From: Halobacterium sp. CBA1126
Lineage (GTDB): Archaea > Halobacteriota > Halobacteria > Halobacteriales > Halobacteriaceae
Reading direction: 5' to 3'
Assembly (NCBI RefSeq): GCF_009741975.1
Contig: NZ_WPCF01000001.1
Coordinates: forward strand, 1-64,000
Length of the DNA: 64,000 nucleotides
The position numbers and the translations under genes were made by a program. Below are positions 52,314 to 61,397 of the stretch, piece after piece (within the stretch, counting starts at the first letter, position 1; each line of letters begins with the position of its first letter). The notes under the pieces are model-generated. The model made no database searches. It was not told the DNA's origin and saw only the letters and a list, made by a program, of their open reading frames with translations.

Positions 52314-53546
52314 ATGGCCTCGCTGCGCTCGCTGCTGGCGCGAGAGCGAGTCGACGCACTGGGAGCGTGGGGCGTCACGCTGGCGCTCTGTCTGGCCGCC
52401 GGCCGGCTCTACCAGCTGAGCGAGCCGGACTGGACCGCGTTCGCGGTGCTGCTCGTGGGCGTGATGGTCGTCGTGCCGGTGGCCGAACGCGACCCGGCGG
52501 TGACGTTCCCGAGCGAGCTGCTCGCGCTCGTCACGCTGCCGGTGCTCGTGCGGGCGTTCGACGCGTTCCCGACGGTGACGCCGTTCTTCGCGGTGGCGGG
52601 GGTCGCGCTGTTGGTCGCGGTGGTCCTGGACGCATACACGTCGCTGGCGATGACGCCGCGGTTCGCCGCGGTGTTCGTCGTGGTGGTGACGATGGCGCTC
52701 GCCGGCGTGTGGGCGGTCGGGGTATTCGCGGCCGACTCCCTCCTGGGGACGTCGTTCCTCGTGGGGCGCGTGGAGCTGATGTGGGACCTGGTGGCGGCGA
52801 CGGCCGCGGGCGTGCTCGCAGGTATCATCTTCGAGGTGTACTTCGAGTACTCCGAGCGCGTCCAGCGGCTGCGGCGGGCGGACCGGGACGACGCGTCGCG
52901 GACGGCCGAATCCGGCGAGCTGCCGGGCGAGCACCACCACCGGACGGCCGTTCGCGGGATGCAGGCGGTGCTCGCGGTTATCGCGGCGGCCGCGGTGGTC
53001 CGCGGGAACTGGACGCTGCTCGTGAACTCGGGGGTGCCGCTGGCCATCACGCTGCTGCCGGCGGCGCTCCGCCACCAGTACGACTACACGATGGACACGG
53101 GGCTGGTGGTGTGGGTGACGCTGGCGTCGACGCTGCACGCGGCGGGCGCCGTCGGGCTCTACCAGTGGTTCGGGTGGTTCGACAGCGTCACGCACGCGCT
53201 GTCCGCCTCGCTCGTCGCGGGCGTCGGCTACGCGGTCGCTCGCGCGGTCGAGTTGCACGCCCGCGCGGTGTCGTTCAACCGCGGCTTCCGCGCGACGTTC
53301 GTGGTGTTGTTCGTGCTGGCCGTCGGCGTCGGCTGGGAGATTCTCGAGTTCGCGAGCGGCGGGCTGGCGTCGGTCGTCGGCGGCGAGGCGGTGCTCGCGC
53401 AGTACGGGACCGCGGACATCGTCAACGACCTGGTGTTCAACACGGTCGGCGCGGTCCTGGTCGCGGCGTACAGCTCCGCGCACTTCGAGGACGTCGCGGA
53501 CCTGTTCGTCGACCGCGTGAGCGTCGTCGTCCGCGGCGGCGACTGA
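52314..53546 (+). CDS. Multi-helix membrane protein with YjdF/DUF2238-like C-terminus
   Basis: The 410-residue protein has about eleven membrane helices, among them WGVTLALCLAAGRLYQLS, AVLLVGVMVVVPV, AVFVVVVTMALAGVWAVGVF and FVVLFVLAVGVGWEILEFAS. The last part has the conserved polar pattern of the YjdF/DUF2238 and VanZ-like families: WFDSVTHALSASLVAG, WEILEFASGG and TADIVNDLVFNTVGAVLV. Substrate or function is unknown. It begins at ATG 52314 after the element remnants and stands alone. The N-terminal half may be a separate membrane domain joined to the DUF2238 unit. Confidence 0.82.
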   Translation: MASLRSLLARERVDALGAWGVTLALCLAAGRLYQLSEPDWTAFAVLLVGVMVVVPVAERDPAVTFPSELLALVTLPVLVRAFDAFPTVTPFFAVAGVALLVAVVLDAYTSLAMTPRFAAVFVVVVTMALAGVWAVGVFAADSLLGTSFLVGRVELMWDLVAATAAGVLAGIIFEVYFEYSERVQRLRRADRDDASRTAESGELPGEHHHRTAVRGMQAVLAVIAAAAVVRGNWTLLVNSGVPLAITLLPAALRHQYDYTMDTGLVVWVTLASTLHAAGAVGLYQWFGWFDSVTHALSASLVAGVGYAVARAVELHARAVSFNRGFRATFVVLFVLAVGVGWEILEFASGGLASVVGGEAVLAQYGTADIVNDLVFNTVGAVLVAAYSSAHFEDVADLFVDRVSVVVRGGD

Positions 53547-53831
53547 GGCGTGTCGGCGCGAGATCTACCGCGGGCCGCGCCGAACGCCCGTTTCGGTCGA
53601 CTCGTCCCGTCACGCGCCGCGTTGAGGCGATGTCGCCGAGACGCGTTCGGCCGCGTTCCTCGCGCTCCGAGTTCACTGAAATCCTCACAAAAATAGAAAA
53701 AGTACCGGACGTTCGTTAATTCCGCGACCCACAGCGGACAGGAATCTGCAGAAGCTGTCGTTCTACTGTACACCTGTCGAAACGCCTTAATGTCGGGTCC
53801 CCGTTTGCCAGTCCAGAACAGAGTGTCGCAG

Positions 53832-54491
53832 ATGGACCGAGAAAACTCCCCGGCAGTCCTGGTCGTCGACGACGAACGGGACCTCGCCGACTTGTTCACC
53901 GCGTGGCTGTCCGACGAGTACAGCGTCGAGACCGCCTACAGCGGGCAGGCCGCCCTCGACGCCCTCGACGAGTCCGTCGACGTGGTGTTGCTCGACCGCC
54001 GCATGCCGGACCTCTCCGGGGACGCCGTGCTCACGGAGATCCGCGAGCGCGACCTCGACTGCCGCGTGGCGATGGTGACCGCGGTCGACCCGGACTTCGA
54101 CATCGTCGAGATGGGCTTCGACGCCTACCTCACGAAGCCCGTGACCAACGAGGACCTCCACGGCGTCGTGGAGACGCTGCTCGCGCGCAAGCGCCACGAC
54201 GCCGCGGTCCAGGAGTACTTCCAGCTGGTGACCAAGCGCGCCGCGCTGGACGCCCAGTACGGCGCCGACGCCGCGGAAGACCCGAAGTACGAGGCGCTAC
54301 AGACGGAGATCGAGTCCCTGAAGCAGGAGGTGGACGCGCTCACGAGCGAGTTCGACGACGCGGACTTCGAGGTGGAGCTCCGCCGCATCGAGCGCAGCGC
54401 CGGCCGGGGCGACTACAGCGACGAAGCCGCGGCCGACGCCGACGAGGGAGCGGACGCGTCGAACGGAGACGGGGGTGGTCAGCGTGACTGA
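53832..54491 (+). CDS. Response regulator with HalX domain
   Basis: The 219-residue protein has a receiver domain at about 5-120 (AVLVVDDERDLADLFTAWL; phospho-Asp in DVVLLDRRMPDLSGD; Lys in DAYLTKPVTNEDL) followed by a HalX domain (KRHDAAVQEYFQLVTKRAAL and a coiled coil to about 190) and an acidic disordered tail. HalX receivers are haloarchaeal regulators thought to act with kinases or through DNA/protein binding. It overlaps the KaiC-like gene, which is followed by a histidine kinase, so the three form one signalling operon. The promoter CCTTAATG lies at 53785-53792. Confidence 0.92.
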   Translation: MDRENSPAVLVVDDERDLADLFTAWLSDEYSVETAYSGQAALDALDESVDVVLLDRRMPDLSGDAVLTEIRERDLDCRVAMVTAVDPDFDIVEMGFDAYLTKPVTNEDLHGVVETLLARKRHDAAVQEYFQLVTKRAALDAQYGADAAEDPKYEALQTEIESLKQEVDALTSEFDDADFEVELRRIERSAGRGDYSDEAAADADEGADASNGDGGGQRD

Positions 54492-55947
54492 CATCGACGA
54501 CCGCGTCTCCACCGGTATCGAGGGGCTCGACACGGTGCTGAACGGCGGGTTCGTGCCGGGGCGGGCGTACCTCGCGCGCGGCGAACCGGGGACGGGGAAG
54601 ACCATCTTCGGCTACCACTACCTCACCGCGGGCGTGGAGAACGGCGAGACGGTCCTCTACGTCAACCTCGAGGAGTCCGTCGAGGACGTGAAGGCGAACG
54701 CGCGGTCGGTCGGCTTCGACCTCGACGGCGTGGAGTTCCTGAGCCTCACGCCGGACAGCGAGGTGTTCACGGAGAGCCAGTCGTACAGCGTCTTCGGCGC
54801 CGACGAGGTCGAAGCGGGCGCGTTCAACGAGGCCATCGTCGAGCGCATCGAGGCCCTGAACCCCTCGCGCATCTTCATCGACCCCATCACGCAGCTCCGG
54901 TACCTCTCCGGGGACGACTACCAGTTCCGCAAGCAGGTGCTGGCGCTCCAGCAGTTCCTCGGCGAGCAGGACGCCACCATCCTGTTCACGTCGCAGGCGA
55001 CGCCGAACAACCCCGACGACGACGTCCAGTTCATCGCGGACGGCACGCTCGACCTCGAACGCACGCACGGCGCGCGGATGGTGTCCGTCCCGAAGTTCCG
55101 CGGGTCGTCGACGCGCAGCGGCGAGCACACGTTCCGCATCACGGACGACGGCGTGCGGGTGTTCCCGGAGCTCCAGCCCGGCAAGCACAGCCAGCCGTTC
55201 ACCGCGGAGACCATCTCCGCGGGCGTCCCCGAGCTCGACGACCTCCTGCACGGCGGCCTCGAACGCGGCACCGTCACCGTGCTCAGCGGGCCGAGCGGCG
55301 CGGGGAAGACGACGACCGGCACGCAGTTCATGAAGGCGGCCGCGGAGCGCGGCGAGCGCTCGGTCATCTACCTCTTCGAGGAGAGCCGGGAGACGTTCCT
55401 GACGCGCTCGGAGGCCGTCGACATCCCCGTCGGGGAGATGGTCGACCGCGGCACGCTCGCCATCGAGGAGATGGACCCGCTGGACCTGACGCCACAGGAG
55501 TTCGCGAGCATGGTCCGCGAGGAGGTCGAACAGAAGGGCACCGAAATCGTGATGCTCGACGGCATCAAGGGGTACAAGCTCGCGCTCGCCGGCGACGACG
55601 ACACGCTCGTCCGCCGGCTGCACGCGCTCGGCCGCTACCTGAAGAACATGGGCGTCACCGTCGTGTTCGTCGACGAGGTCGGCCACGTGACCGGCGACTT
55701 CCAGCCGACGGAGGTCGGCATCAGCTACCTCGCGGACAACATCGTCTTCCTCCGGCACGTCGAGCTCGGGGGCGAGCTGCGGAAGGTCATCGGCGTGCTG
55801 AAGAAACGCACCAGCGACTTCGAGCGGACGCTGCGCCGCCTCCAGATCACGGAGAACGGCATCGAGGTCGGCGAACCGCTGTCGAACCTGCGCGGGCTGC
55901 TGACCGGCACGCCGGAGTTCGTCGACGGCGGCGACGGCGAGTCCTGA
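54484..55947 (+). CDS. KaiC/RadA-like tandem ATPase
   Basis: This 487-residue protein has two RecA/KaiC domains. The first has GEPGTGKTIFGYHYLT (about 33-48) and Asp in RIFIDPITQLRYLS; the second has SGPSGAGKTTTGTQF (about 268-282) and TEIVMLDGIKGYKLAL. KaiC family proteins in archaea work as signalling ATPases; in cyanobacteria KaiC is the circadian clock. The second domain ends RTSDFERTLRRLQIT with Thr/Ser near where KaiC is phosphorylated, but KaiC's Ser431/Thr432 pair cannot be confirmed. It overlaps the HalX gene and precedes the kinase by five bases. The GTG at 54484 is used; GTG 54475 is an alternative. Confidence 0.88.
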   Translation: MTDIDDRVSTGIEGLDTVLNGGFVPGRAYLARGEPGTGKTIFGYHYLTAGVENGETVLYVNLEESVEDVKANARSVGFDLDGVEFLSLTPDSEVFTESQSYSVFGADEVEAGAFNEAIVERIEALNPSRIFIDPITQLRYLSGDDYQFRKQVLALQQFLGEQDATILFTSQATPNNPDDDVQFIADGTLDLERTHGARMVSVPKFRGSSTRSGEHTFRITDDGVRVFPELQPGKHSQPFTAETISAGVPELDDLLHGGLERGTVTVLSGPSGAGKTTTGTQFMKAAAERGERSVIYLFEESRETFLTRSEAVDIPVGEMVDRGTLAIEEMDPLDLTPQEFASMVREEVEQKGTEIVMLDGIKGYKLALAGDDDTLVRRLHALGRYLKNMGVTVVFVDEVGHVTGDFQPTEVGISYLADNIVFLRHVELGGELRKVIGVLKKRTSDFERTLRRLQITENGIEVGEPLSNLRGLLTGTPEFVDGGDGES

Positions 55948-55952
55948 GTCGC

Positions 55953-57371
55953 ATGTCGGAGCATCGAACCGGCGGCGACGCGGACGCCGGCGACGAACCG
56001 CTCTGCGTCGGCGCGGTGCTCTCCCACGACCGGAACCGCGCGCTCCTCTCGGAGTGGCTCGAGGGCGAGTACGACGTGCTCGCGCCCGCGAACGACGGGG
56101 TGACCCTCGAGGACGTCGCGGAGCGCGCGGACCTCCTGTTGCTCGACGCGGGCGCCTACGAGCGCCACGCCGACTGGGTGGCCGACTACCGCCAGCGCGA
56201 GGCGTCGCTGTTCCGGCCGGTGCTGTTGCTCGTCGAGAGCGACGACCTCCCGGAGGCCGCGCCCGTCTGGACGACCGTCGACGACGTCGTCTCGGTGCCG
56301 GTCCGGAAGGCCGTCCTCCACGCCCGCATCCGCGGGCTGCTGTCGCGGCGCGGCCTCTCCCGGGAGCTGGCCGCCAGCGAGGACCGGTTCCGGACGCTGT
56401 TCGAGACCAGCCCCGACCCCGCAATCGTTCTGGACGCGGACGGCCGCGTCGTCGACAGCAACGCCGCGTTCCGCGACCTCGTGGGCGTGGCCGAGGACTG
56501 CCACGGCCGGCCGCTGGAGGCGTTCGACGCCTTCGACGCCGAAGCCATCGAGGAAGTGTTCGCGGCGGGCGACGACGACCGCGAGGTCGTGGCCGTGCAG
56601 ACGGCCAGCGAGCGGCGCTACGTCGAGTGCAACGGGAACGACCTCGACACCGAGCCCGGCCATCGCGTGCTCATCCTCCGTGACGTCACCGAGCGCGTCC
56701 ACCACGAGCGCGAGCTCCAGCGGCAGGTCGACCGCCTCGACGAGTTCGCGGGCGTGCTCGCCCACGAGATGCGGAACCCGCTCGGCATCGCGACCGGCTG
56801 GCTCGACCAGGCCGAGCGAACGGGCGACCCGGCGGCGTTCGCGCGCGTCGAGGGCGCCCTCCAGCGCATGAACGAGATGCTCGAGGAGCTCCTCCAGCTC
56901 GCCCGGCAGGGCAGCGTCATCGGCGAGCAGTCGTCGGTCCCCCTGGCGGAACTGGTCGCGGAGTCGTGGGACAGCGTGACGACCGGCGACGCGGCGCTGT
57001 GCGTCTCGCCGGCGCTGGCCGACCGGACGGTGACCGGCGACCCTGACCGCATCGAGGAGGTGTTCGCGAACTTCTTCCGGAACGCGGTGGAGCACGCCGG
57101 CCCGACGGTCACCGTCGAGGTCGGCGTGACCGACGACGGCAGCGGCGTCTACGTCGAGGACGACGGCCCGGGGCTGAGCGCCGTCGACCGCGACCGGCTG
57201 TTCGAGTCCGGGTACACGACCGCCGAACACGGCACGGGGTTCGGGCTCGCCATCGTCCAGCAGATCGCCGAAGCCCACGGCTGGACGGTGCGGGCGACCG
57301 ACGCCGAGAGCGGCGGCGCGCGCTTCGAGCTCCTGGGCGCGCTGGACGACCGCGCCGACGAACCCGCGTAG
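55953..57371 (+). CDS. Histidine kinase with receiver-like and PAS domains
   Basis: The 472-residue kinase has an N-terminal receiver-like domain at about 15-130 (DLLLLDAGAYERHADWV, without a normal acidic pocket), a PAS domain at about 145-255 (TLFETSPDPAIVLDADGRVVD), a HisKA helix with the phospho-His in FAGVLAHEMRNPLGIATGW, and a HATPase domain (NFFRNAVEHAG, DDGPGLS, GTGFGLAIVQQ). No membrane helix is present. It is the third gene of the HalX-KaiC-kinase operon and likely phosphorylates the HalX regulator, perhaps under control of the KaiC-like ATPase. Confidence 0.92.
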   Translation: MSEHRTGGDADAGDEPLCVGAVLSHDRNRALLSEWLEGEYDVLAPANDGVTLEDVAERADLLLLDAGAYERHADWVADYRQREASLFRPVLLLVESDDLPEAAPVWTTVDDVVSVPVRKAVLHARIRGLLSRRGLSRELAASEDRFRTLFETSPDPAIVLDADGRVVDSNAAFRDLVGVAEDCHGRPLEAFDAFDAEAIEEVFAAGDDDREVVAVQTASERRYVECNGNDLDTEPGHRVLILRDVTERVHHERELQRQVDRLDEFAGVLAHEMRNPLGIATGWLDQAERTGDPAAFARVEGALQRMNEMLEELLQLARQGSVIGEQSSVPLAELVAESWDSVTTGDAALCVSPALADRTVTGDPDRIEEVFANFFRNAVEHAGPTVTVEVGVTDDGSGVYVEDDGPGLSAVDRDRLFESGYTTAEHGTGFGLAIVQQIAEAHGWTVRATDAESGGARFELLGALDDRADEPA

Positions 57372-57402
57372 TTTTAAGCCCCTGTCGGGCCTCGGGGCGA
57401 AC

Positions 57403-57822
57403 ATGTACCGAGTGCTGGTACCGGTCGACGACGACGTAGACCGCGCGCTCTCGCAGGCCCGCTACGTGGCGAGCCTGCCGGACGCCGCCGAGAACGTCGA
57501 AGCCATCGTACTGTTCGTGTTCACCGGGGACAGCGAGGACCTCCCGGAGGACGTCCAGCAGTTCAAGTCCGCGAGCCGCATCCAGTCGGTGCGCCGCGCA
57601 CAGGAGTACCTCGAGGACGCGGGCGTCGCCGTGCAGGTCCGGGACGACTCCGGCGACACCACCGACGACATCATCGCGGAGGCCGACGAGCACGACGTCG
57701 ACGCCATCGTGCTCGGCGGGCGGAAGCGCTCGCCCGCGGGGAAGGCCATCTTCGGCAGCGTCACGCAGTCGGTCATCCTGAACGCCGACCGCCCGGTCGT
57801 CGTCACCGGCGAGGACGCCTGA
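57403..57822 (+). CDS. Universal stress protein (UspA family)
   Basis: The protein has 139 residues: [21 protein letters not shown] at the start, and the nucleotide-binding end [33 protein letters not shown]-like, which holds the G-x2-G-x9-G-S/T motif of ATP-binding USPs. ATG 57403 lies about 28 bases after TTTTAAG (57372-57378), so it has its own leaderless promoter right after the kinase stop. USP proteins bind ATP or AMP and are expressed in stress. Confidence 0.92.
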   Translation: [139 protein letters not shown]

Positions 57823-57869
57823 CCGCGGCTACCGTAACGCATTTCTCCGAGCCGTCGCATCCCCCGCAC

Positions 57870-57992
57870 ATGGCGTTCGACACGTACGAATGCGAGGCGT
57901 GTGGCGACGAGTTCAAAGCGTTCGAGGACTCGAAGGCCGCAGACAACGGCTACTGCAGCCCGCGCTGCGAAGTCGACGGCAAAGGACTGTAG
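57870..57992 (+). CDS. 40-residue zinc-finger protein
   Basis: This small ORF encodes MAFDTYECEACGDEFKAFED and then SKAADNGYCSPRCEVDGKGL. Two CxxC knuckles (Cys8/Cys11 and Cys29/Cys33, the second as CSPRC) form a probable treble-clef or zinc ribbon site. Haloarchaea have many such small zinc proteins, which affect growth, biofilm or stress. It lies 47 bases after the universal stress protein stop, before the convergent guaB. The start codon, composition (acidic plus Lys) and Cys spacing support it; its partner is unknown. Confidence 0.8.
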   Translation: MAFDTYECEACGDEFKAFEDSKAADNGYCSPRCEVDGKGL

Positions 57993-58010
57993 GCGGTCGG
58001 TGCGCCTTCC

Positions 58011-59510
58011 TCACTCGTTCTGCGGGCTGTAGTTCGGCGCTTCGTCCGTGATCATCACGTCGTGGGGGTGGCCCTCGGTCTGGCCCGCGGCGGAGACGCG
58101 GACGAACTCCGCGTCGGCCTTGAACTCGGGGATGGTCTCCGCGCCGACGTACCCCATGCCGGACTGGATGCCGCCGACGAGCTGGTGGAGCTCCTGGGCG
58201 AGCGGGCCCTTGTACGGCGTCGCGGCCTCGACGCCCTCGGGGACGAACTCCTCGTCCTCGTCCTCCTCCTTGAGGTAGCGGTCGCCGCCGCCGGACTGCA
58301 TCGCGCCGACCGAACCCATGCCGCGGTACTGCTTGTACTTCTTCCCGTTCATCGTGATGACCCGGCCGGGGGCTTCGTCGGTGCCCGCGAAGTACGAGCC
58401 CAGCATCACGGCGTCGGCGCCCGCGGCGATGGCCTTCGCGGCGTCGCCGGAGTACCGGATGCCGCCGTCCGCGATGACGGGAACGTCCTCGGGGTGGGCG
58501 ACGTCCGCGACCTCGGAGACCGCCGTAATCTGGGGCATGCCGGCGCCCGTGACGACCCGCGTGGTGCAGATGGAGCCGGGGCCGATGCCGACCTTGATGC
58601 CGTCCGCGAAGTCGACGATGGCCGCGGCGGCCTCGCTGGTGCCGACGTTGCCGACGACGACGTCCGCGTCGACGGACCGCTTGATGTCGCGCGCGGACTC
58701 GATGACGTTCTCGTTGTGAGCGTGCGCGCAGTCGATGAAGAGGACGTCCGCGCCGGCGTCGTCGGCGGCGGTCACGCGGTCCTCCTCGAAGGGGCCGACG
58801 GCGACGCCGACGCGGAGGTGGCCGTCGTCGTCGCGGGCGGCGTCCTCGTGCTCGCGGCGCTCGAGGATGCCCTGCATCGTGACGAGGCCGACGAGGCGGT
58901 CGTCGTCGTCCACGAGCGGCACGCGCTCGATCTTGTGCTCGTACATGAGCTCGAGCGCGTCGCGCGGGGCGACGTCCTCGGCGGCGGTGATGACCTCGTC
59001 GGTCATCGCCTCGCGGACCGTGTCGGACTCGCCGACCTCGAGGTACGGGCGGATGTCGGTGCCGGAGATGATGCCGAGCACGCGGTCGTCGTCGTCGACG
59101 ACGGGCGCGCCGGAGACGCCCTCGTGGCTCATCATGCGGTCGACCTCGCTGACGGTCTGGTCGGGCGTCGCGGTGACGACGTTCTCGCGGTCGATGACGA
59201 GCTCGTCGGCGCGCTTGACGCGCTCGACCTCGGCGGCGGTCTCCTCGACGTCCATGTTGCGGTGGAGGACGCCGAGGCCGCCCTCGCGGGCCATCGCGAT
59301 GGCGAGGTCGGACTCCGTGACGGTGTCCATCGCCGCGGAGAGGATCGGGGTGTTCAGCGAGACGTTCGTCGAGACCTGCGTGCTGACGTCGGCGTCGTCG
59401 GGTTCGACGCGGCTCTCCGCGGGGCGGAGGAGCACGTCGTCGAAGGTCAACGCCTCTGGAACGCGGAGTTTCTCGGAGAATCGGCCGTCCGTCGAAGGGT
59501 CGTGCGCCAT
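58011..59510 (-). CDS. guaB: IMP dehydrogenase
   Basis: This 499-residue protein has the complete IMPDH layout: N-terminal barrel start [15 protein letters not shown], two CBS domains at about 100-220 ([19 protein letters not shown] and [21 protein letters not shown]), [11 protein letters not shown], the catalytic Cys in [19 protein letters not shown] (about 312), and [19 protein letters not shown], the IMP-binding GSYFAGTDE, and the flap [15 protein letters not shown]. It oxidises IMP to XMP with NAD in guanine nucleotide synthesis. An unusually acidic insert ([12 protein letters not shown]) lies in the flap region. Start ATG 59510 is consistent with a TTTTTG-type box at about 59535-59542 on this strand. 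Confidence 0.97.
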   Translation of the reverse strand: MAHDPSTDGRFSEKLRVPEALTFDDVLLRPAESRVEPDDADVSTQVSTNVSLNTPILSAAMDTVTESDLAIAMAREGGLGVLHRNMDVEETAAEVERVKRADELVIDRENVVTATPDQTVSEVDRMMSHEGVSGAPVVDDDDRVLGIISGTDIRPYLEVGESDTVREAMTDEVITAAEDVAPRDALELMYEHKIERVPLVDDDDRLVGLVTMQGILERREHEDAARDDDGHLRVGVAVGPFEEDRVTAADDAGADVLFIDCAHAHNENVIESARDIKRSVDADVVVGNVGTSEAAAAIVDFADGIKVGIGPGSICTTRVVTGAGMPQITAVSEVADVAHPEDVPVIADGGIRYSGDAAKAIAAGADAVMLGSYFAGTDEAPGRVITMNGKKYKQYRGMGSVGAMQSGGGDRYLKEEDEDEEFVPEGVEAATPYKGPLAQELHQLVGGIQSGMGYVGAETIPEFKADAEFVRVSAAGQTEGHPHDVMITDEAPNYSPQNE

Positions 59511-59818
59511 GTAAACCGTCGCGGGGCCGCCGGCAAAAACGTTCCGAGATTGGGCGAACGTGCGTCAACGACTCGCGTAGGGACGCCAGTGTCAGCACGT
59601 CCGTGTAACGGTCGCGGCTGGGGCTCCACGAACGAACAGCGAGCCGACGCTGTGCCGACGAACGTCAGAATACCGTCGCTCGTTGCGGCGAGTTTTCGAC
59701 TATTGTCCACGTCCGCCGTCGGTCGGTAGCCCGGTACTTAAAGACGGGTTTCGGTTCTCCACCACGTGTGGCCGCTTCTCACGCAATCTTTATGCGTACG
59801 ACCCTAATGGTTGTACAC
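59511..59818. other. Divergent intergenic region between guaB and the short ORF
   Basis: No gene is supported here. The guaB side has a T-rich box (AACGTTTTTGCC on the minus strand, about 59533-59545). The far side has ATCTTTATG at 59786-59794, positioned for transcription from about 59819. The middle has mixed composition with no clear inverted repeat. Confidence 0.5.
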
Positions 59819-60004
59819 ATGGACTCCATCAGTCCCGAGGCAGTGCGCACCGCCGGCGACCACACCGTCGACTCCGCCGCACGCACATTTTTCGGCAAAC
59901 TGATGGACACATTCTGGCTCGGAACGACGGCCCCCGCGGCCCCGACGCCGCGCGCGTCCCCGCATCGCCGAGCCGACTACAGGTCGTCCAGGTCAGGCCG
60001 GTAG
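59819..60004 (+). CDS. Possible leaderless 61-residue ORF before the DUF5794 gene
   Basis: The frame opens with MDSISPEAVRTAGDHTVDSA and continues with RTFFGKLMDTFWLGTT, then becomes Pro/Arg/Ser-rich. The box CTTTATGCG at 59788-59796 is about 27 bases upstream of the ATG, so a leaderless mRNA would start here. It stops at 60004, three bases before the ATG of the DUF5794 membrane protein, which suits coupled translation. The first 37 residues resemble a real helical peptide; the rest does not. It may be a leader peptide or a chance frame. Confidence 0.4.
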   Translation: MDSISPEAVRTAGDHTVDSAARTFFGKLMDTFWLGTTAPAAPTPRASPHRRADYRSSRSGR

Positions 60005-60007
60005 TAC

Positions 60008-60889
60008 ATGAGCAGCTCACGCCACCCCGTCGCCCTCCGCCTCGAGCAGCGCGTCGGCGGCGACACGCGGCTGCTCGCGACGGTCATGCTGCTCCCGCTC
60101 GTGGACGGCATCTTCGCCGCCCTCGTGCTCGCGGGCGCACTCGACACGTACGTCGGCATCGCCCAGGTCGGCCTGCTGGTGTTCGGCGGCAGCGCGACGC
60201 TCGCGGTCATCCTCGCCGAGATGGACGAGGACCCGCGCTCGCAGGCCGCGACCGTCCTCGTCGTCGGCATCCCGCTCATCGTCGTCGCCGCCGCCGAGGC
60301 CGCGCTCGCGCCCACCATCGCGACCGTCGTCGACATCCCGACGTTCGAGCGCTTCGCCGCCATCGTCATCCTCGCCATCGCCGCGAAGACCGCGAGTTCG
60401 ACCATCGGCGACTACCTCCCCTCGCCCGGCATCATCATCGGGCTCGGGTTCGTCGCGAGCGTCCAGCCCGCGGGCGCCGAACTCGTCCTGAAGGCCGACC
60501 CCGGCCTGATGCTGCGCGCGGCGGCGGCCGGCGGCGTCGCCGTCGGCTTCTCGCTCGCCATCGTCGCGCTCCAGCCGTACCTCCGCCGCGTCGTCGACAT
60601 CGACCGCTTCCGGTTCGGGAGCGCCGTCGCGCTCGGCACGCTCGCGCTCTCCGTGTTCGGCCTCGTGCCCTCGCAGGCGCCGCTGGTCGTCTTCGCCGTC
60701 GCCGGCCTGCTCGCGTTCGACCCCGACGAGGCCGACGTCGACACGCCGGACGTCCCGCCGGCCGCCGACGACGGCCCCGACGGCGCCGCCCAGCCCGCCA
60801 CCCCGGACGGCGGCAGCGACCCCGACGACGAAGCCGCCTACGGCTACCCCGGCGAGGACGGCGCCGAAGAGCGCGCGCCGTGGCTCTGA
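60008..60889 (+). CDS. DUF5794-type haloarchaeal membrane protein
   Basis: The protein has 293 residues, with about seven membrane helices: LLATVMLLPLVDGIFAALVL, VGLLVFGGSATLAVILAE, ATVLVVGIPLIVVAAAEAAL, FAAIVILAIAAKTASSTIG and others. The C-terminus (about 235-293) is acidic, disordered and ends PWL. Proteins of this shape are conserved in haloarchaea as DUF5794; function is unknown. The strongest conserved-looking stretch is GDYLPSPGIIIGLGFVASVQP. It lies three bases from the preceding short ORF and 43 bases before the DUF5795-like gene, probably one transcript. Confidence 0.82.
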   Translation: MSSSRHPVALRLEQRVGGDTRLLATVMLLPLVDGIFAALVLAGALDTYVGIAQVGLLVFGGSATLAVILAEMDEDPRSQAATVLVVGIPLIVVAAAEAALAPTIATVVDIPTFERFAAIVILAIAAKTASSTIGDYLPSPGIIIGLGFVASVQPAGAELVLKADPGLMLRAAAAGGVAVGFSLAIVALQPYLRRVVDIDRFRFGSAVALGTLALSVFGLVPSQAPLVVFAVAGLLAFDPDEADVDTPDVPPAADDGPDGAAQPATPDGGSDPDDEAAYGYPGEDGAEERAPWL

Positions 60890-60932
60890 CCGGGAGGAGA
60901 ACTCTTTACTCGCCCGCGGCCGTCCCGCCGGT

Positions 60933-61157
60933 ATGCCCGAGAACCGCGTCGTCGAAGGCCGCATGGTCACCCCGAAGAAACTCGCGGAGCTAATCGAAGG
61001 CGAGTCCGTGATGGACGCCGAACCCATCGAGGACGCCGACCGCGACTGCCCGGAGTGCGGCGGCGACGTCGTCTCCGTCGGCTACATGCCCTCCGTCACC
61101 GAGTTCGTCACCGGCTACAAGTGCCAGGACTGCGAGTGGAGCGCCCGCGAGGACTAG
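60933..61157 (+). CDS. Small zinc-ribbon protein (DUF5795-like)
   Basis: This 74-residue protein has a first helical segment (NRVVEGRMVTPKKLAELIEG) and a zinc ribbon made of DCPECGGDVVSVGYMPS and KCQDCEWSARED: two CxxC pairs 21 residues apart. No catalytic residues are seen. It is conserved in haloarchaea as a family next to DUF5794 membrane proteins by my recollection, which suggests a functional link with the preceding gene. The stop overlaps the next minus-strand stop by three bases. Confidence 0.85.
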   Translation: MPENRVVEGRMVTPKKLAELIEGESVMDAEPIEDADRDCPECGGDVVSVGYMPSVTEFVTGYKCQDCEWSARED

Positions 61158-61360
61158 CGCTGCCAGCGCACGTCCTCGATCTCGTCGCCGCTCGCGACCA
61201 CGTGGCCGACCACGTCGCCGTCACCGCAGTCCTGGACGTCGACGCGCTCGTAGCCCTCCGTGACGACCTCGCGGAGGTCCGCGTCCAGCGCGTCCGCCTC
61301 CTCGACGCCGAGGCGCATCTTCCCGCCGATCTCCCGGACGACGATTGGGTACTCAGCCAT
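61154..61360 (-). CDS. Small conserved-looking protein of unknown function
   Basis: The protein has 68 residues: EYPIVVREIGGKMRLGVEEA, then a central helix DALDADLREVVTEGYERVDV, and GDGDVVGHVVASGDEIEDVRWQ. The beta-alpha-beta pattern and balanced acidic charge suggest a folded domain. No family was recognised. ATG 61360 is the only good start. It converges on the DUF5795-like gene and follows the monooxygenase-like gene in the same direction, 37 bases downstream. Confidence 0.7.
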   Translation of the reverse strand: MAEYPIVVREIGGKMRLGVEEADALDADLREVVTEGYERVDVQDCGDGDVVGHVVASGDEIEDVRWQR

Positions 61361-61397
61361 ACCGCCGGGTTCGCGCTCGCCCCGGAAAGAACAATCG

